Notes under the pieces: generated by a model | Seen by the model: only the letters and a program-made list of their open reading frames with translations | Told to the model about the DNA's origin: nothing | Database searches by the model: none | Position numbers and translations under genes: made by a program | Assembly (NCBI RefSeq): GCF_003710815.1 | Contig: NZ_RHHP01000010.1 | Span: 186,001-250,000 of the forward strand | From: Brevibacillus centrosporus | GTDB taxonomy: Bacteria; Bacillota; Bacilli; Brevibacillales; Brevibacillaceae | DNA: 64,000 nt | Direction: 5' to 3' | In this document: one piece after another, positions 63,393-64,000 of the stretch | How positions within the stretch are numbered: the first letter of the stretch is position 1 | Layout of the letters: each line of letters begins with the position of its first letter

Positions 63393-64000
63393 CTATTCTT
63401 TAAACGCTCCCCATTCCTTCATTCGCTCATGGAGGGAGAGAGCAATAAGTCGATCAAGCAGCTGGGTATAGGGTATACCTGCTGCAGCTGCGCTTTTTGG
63501 CAATAGGCTGTTGGCGGTCATTCCTGGTAAGGTGTTCACTTCCAGCACAATCGGTTCGTCCTGATACAGGATGATATCGACTCTAGCGTAGACCTTGCAA
63601 TGAAGCAGACGGTAGCTGGCAAGTGCAGCCTCACGTACACGCTGTTCGATAGTCGGCGGAAGCGAAATGACCTTTTCCTCGGCACCGCCTGCTTCGTATT
63701 TCGCGTGGTAATCAAACCATTCCGAATGCATAGAGCGAATTCCGATGATTGGCAATAATTCGCCGTCCAGAATCGGGCAGGTAATCTCAGCTCCCTTCAA
63801 ATGAGGCTCGATCAGGATCGCCTCGCTCATGCTGCAAGCTTTCTGAACAGCAGGCAGCAGCTCTTTTTCCTCTTTCACAAGCTGGATGCCGATGCTAGAT
63901 CCCCCACTATTCGGTTTCACGATGACTGGGTAGCCAAGCTGCACTACCGCCTGCGGATCGTAATCGTCGATGCCCTGCCAATAGAGGCCCATAGGCGTTT
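63393..64000 (-). CDS. ddl: D-alanine--D-alanine ligase, C-terminal part (runs off right edge)
   Basis: The frame is open to the window edge. ATP-grasp motifs are YPVIVKPNSGGSSIGIQLVK (lysine and glycine loop), ILIEPHLKGAEITCPILDGE, the ARVDIILYQDEPIVLEVNTL segment with the metal-ligand Asp, Glu and Asn, and PGMTANSLLPKSAAAAGI at the end, where Ddl enzymes have a conserved Ser. It joins two D-alanines for peptidoglycan synthesis. About 110 N-terminal residues lie outside the window. An ATG at 63992 is internal and not the start. Confidence 0.93.
   Translation of the reverse strand, partial: TPMGLYWQGIDDYDPQAVVQLGYPVIVKPNSGGSSIGIQLVKEEKELLPAVQKACSMSEAILIEPHLKGAEITCPILDGELLPIIGIRSMHSEWFDYHAKYEAGGAEEKVISLPPTIEQRVREAALASYRLLHCKVYARVDIILYQDEPIVLEVNTLPGMTANSLLPKSAAAAGIPYTQLLDRLIALSLHERMKEWGAFKE

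Overview
The window reads as chromosome of a spore-forming, moderately GC-balanced member of the Bacillota, most like Brevibacillus or a related Paenibacillaceae genus. The evidence is strong Shine-Dalgarno sequences of the AGGAGG/GAGGTG type, frequent GTG and TTG starts, cre-like catabolite repression sites, Bacillota-type lipoprotein signal peptides, a GbsR/MarR regulator and a possible spore protein. The genus call is an inference from protein style; no rRNA or tRNA is present to confirm it.

Layout. 1-0.48 kb: start of a GAF-domain protein running off the left edge. 0.9-8.4 kb: a GbsR/MarR regulator followed by a complete peptide ABC importer (two permeases, two ATPases, a lipoprotein receptor) and an M14 zinc carboxypeptidase. 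8.6-15.2 kb: a second complete peptide importer ending in an M24 peptidase-fold protein that lacks most of its metal ligands. 15.3-17.5 kb: a gene-poor, AT-rich stretch with a 37-residue basic protein, orphan terminators and a SIS-domain remnant. 17.6-21.9 kb: alpha/beta hydrolase and DinB genes divergent from a LysR regulator, then a large Rieske protein. 22.2-31.6 kb: a DeoR-controlled sugar operon (FGGY kinase, M42 peptidase of SgcX type, BtpA/SgcQ protein, sugar ABC importer) with operators and a cre site. 31.7-46.0 kb: a carbohydrate region with three ROK proteins, three Gfo/Idh/MocA oxidoreductases, a sugar isomerase/epimerase, an Opp-type ABC importer and a broken MFS gene. 46.1-46.9 kb: a chimeric gene joining a GntR regulator to the C-terminus of malate synthase G. 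47.6-57.6 kb: a catabolic cluster with a three-subunit molybdenum hydroxylase, XdhC maturation factor, cyclase-family hydrolase, DRE-TIM metallolyase, atypical crotonase, MFS importer and FCD-type GntR regulator. 57.7-60.2 kb: an SDR, then EamA and LysR genes that have both lost their 5' ends where they meet. 60.6-64 kb: katG with a palindromic operator, a small spore-protein-like gene and the end of a D-Ala-D-Ala ligase gene.

How it fits together. Most of the window is nutrient capture: two peptide importers each paired with an intracellular peptidase, an sgc-like sugar system, an oligosaccharide/glycoside system, and an N-heterocycle or aromatic-acid type oxidation cluster of unknown substrate. 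Regulation is mostly local (MarR, LysR, DeoR, ROK, GntR), with probable CcpA control at two sites.

A second theme is gene decay by internal deletion. At least three junctions (33.9, 46.7 and 59.35 kb) join truncated genes, and two remnants (16.8 and 22.2 kb) are further relics. They indicate either a recently shrinking genome or assembly joins, which reads across the junctions would distinguish.
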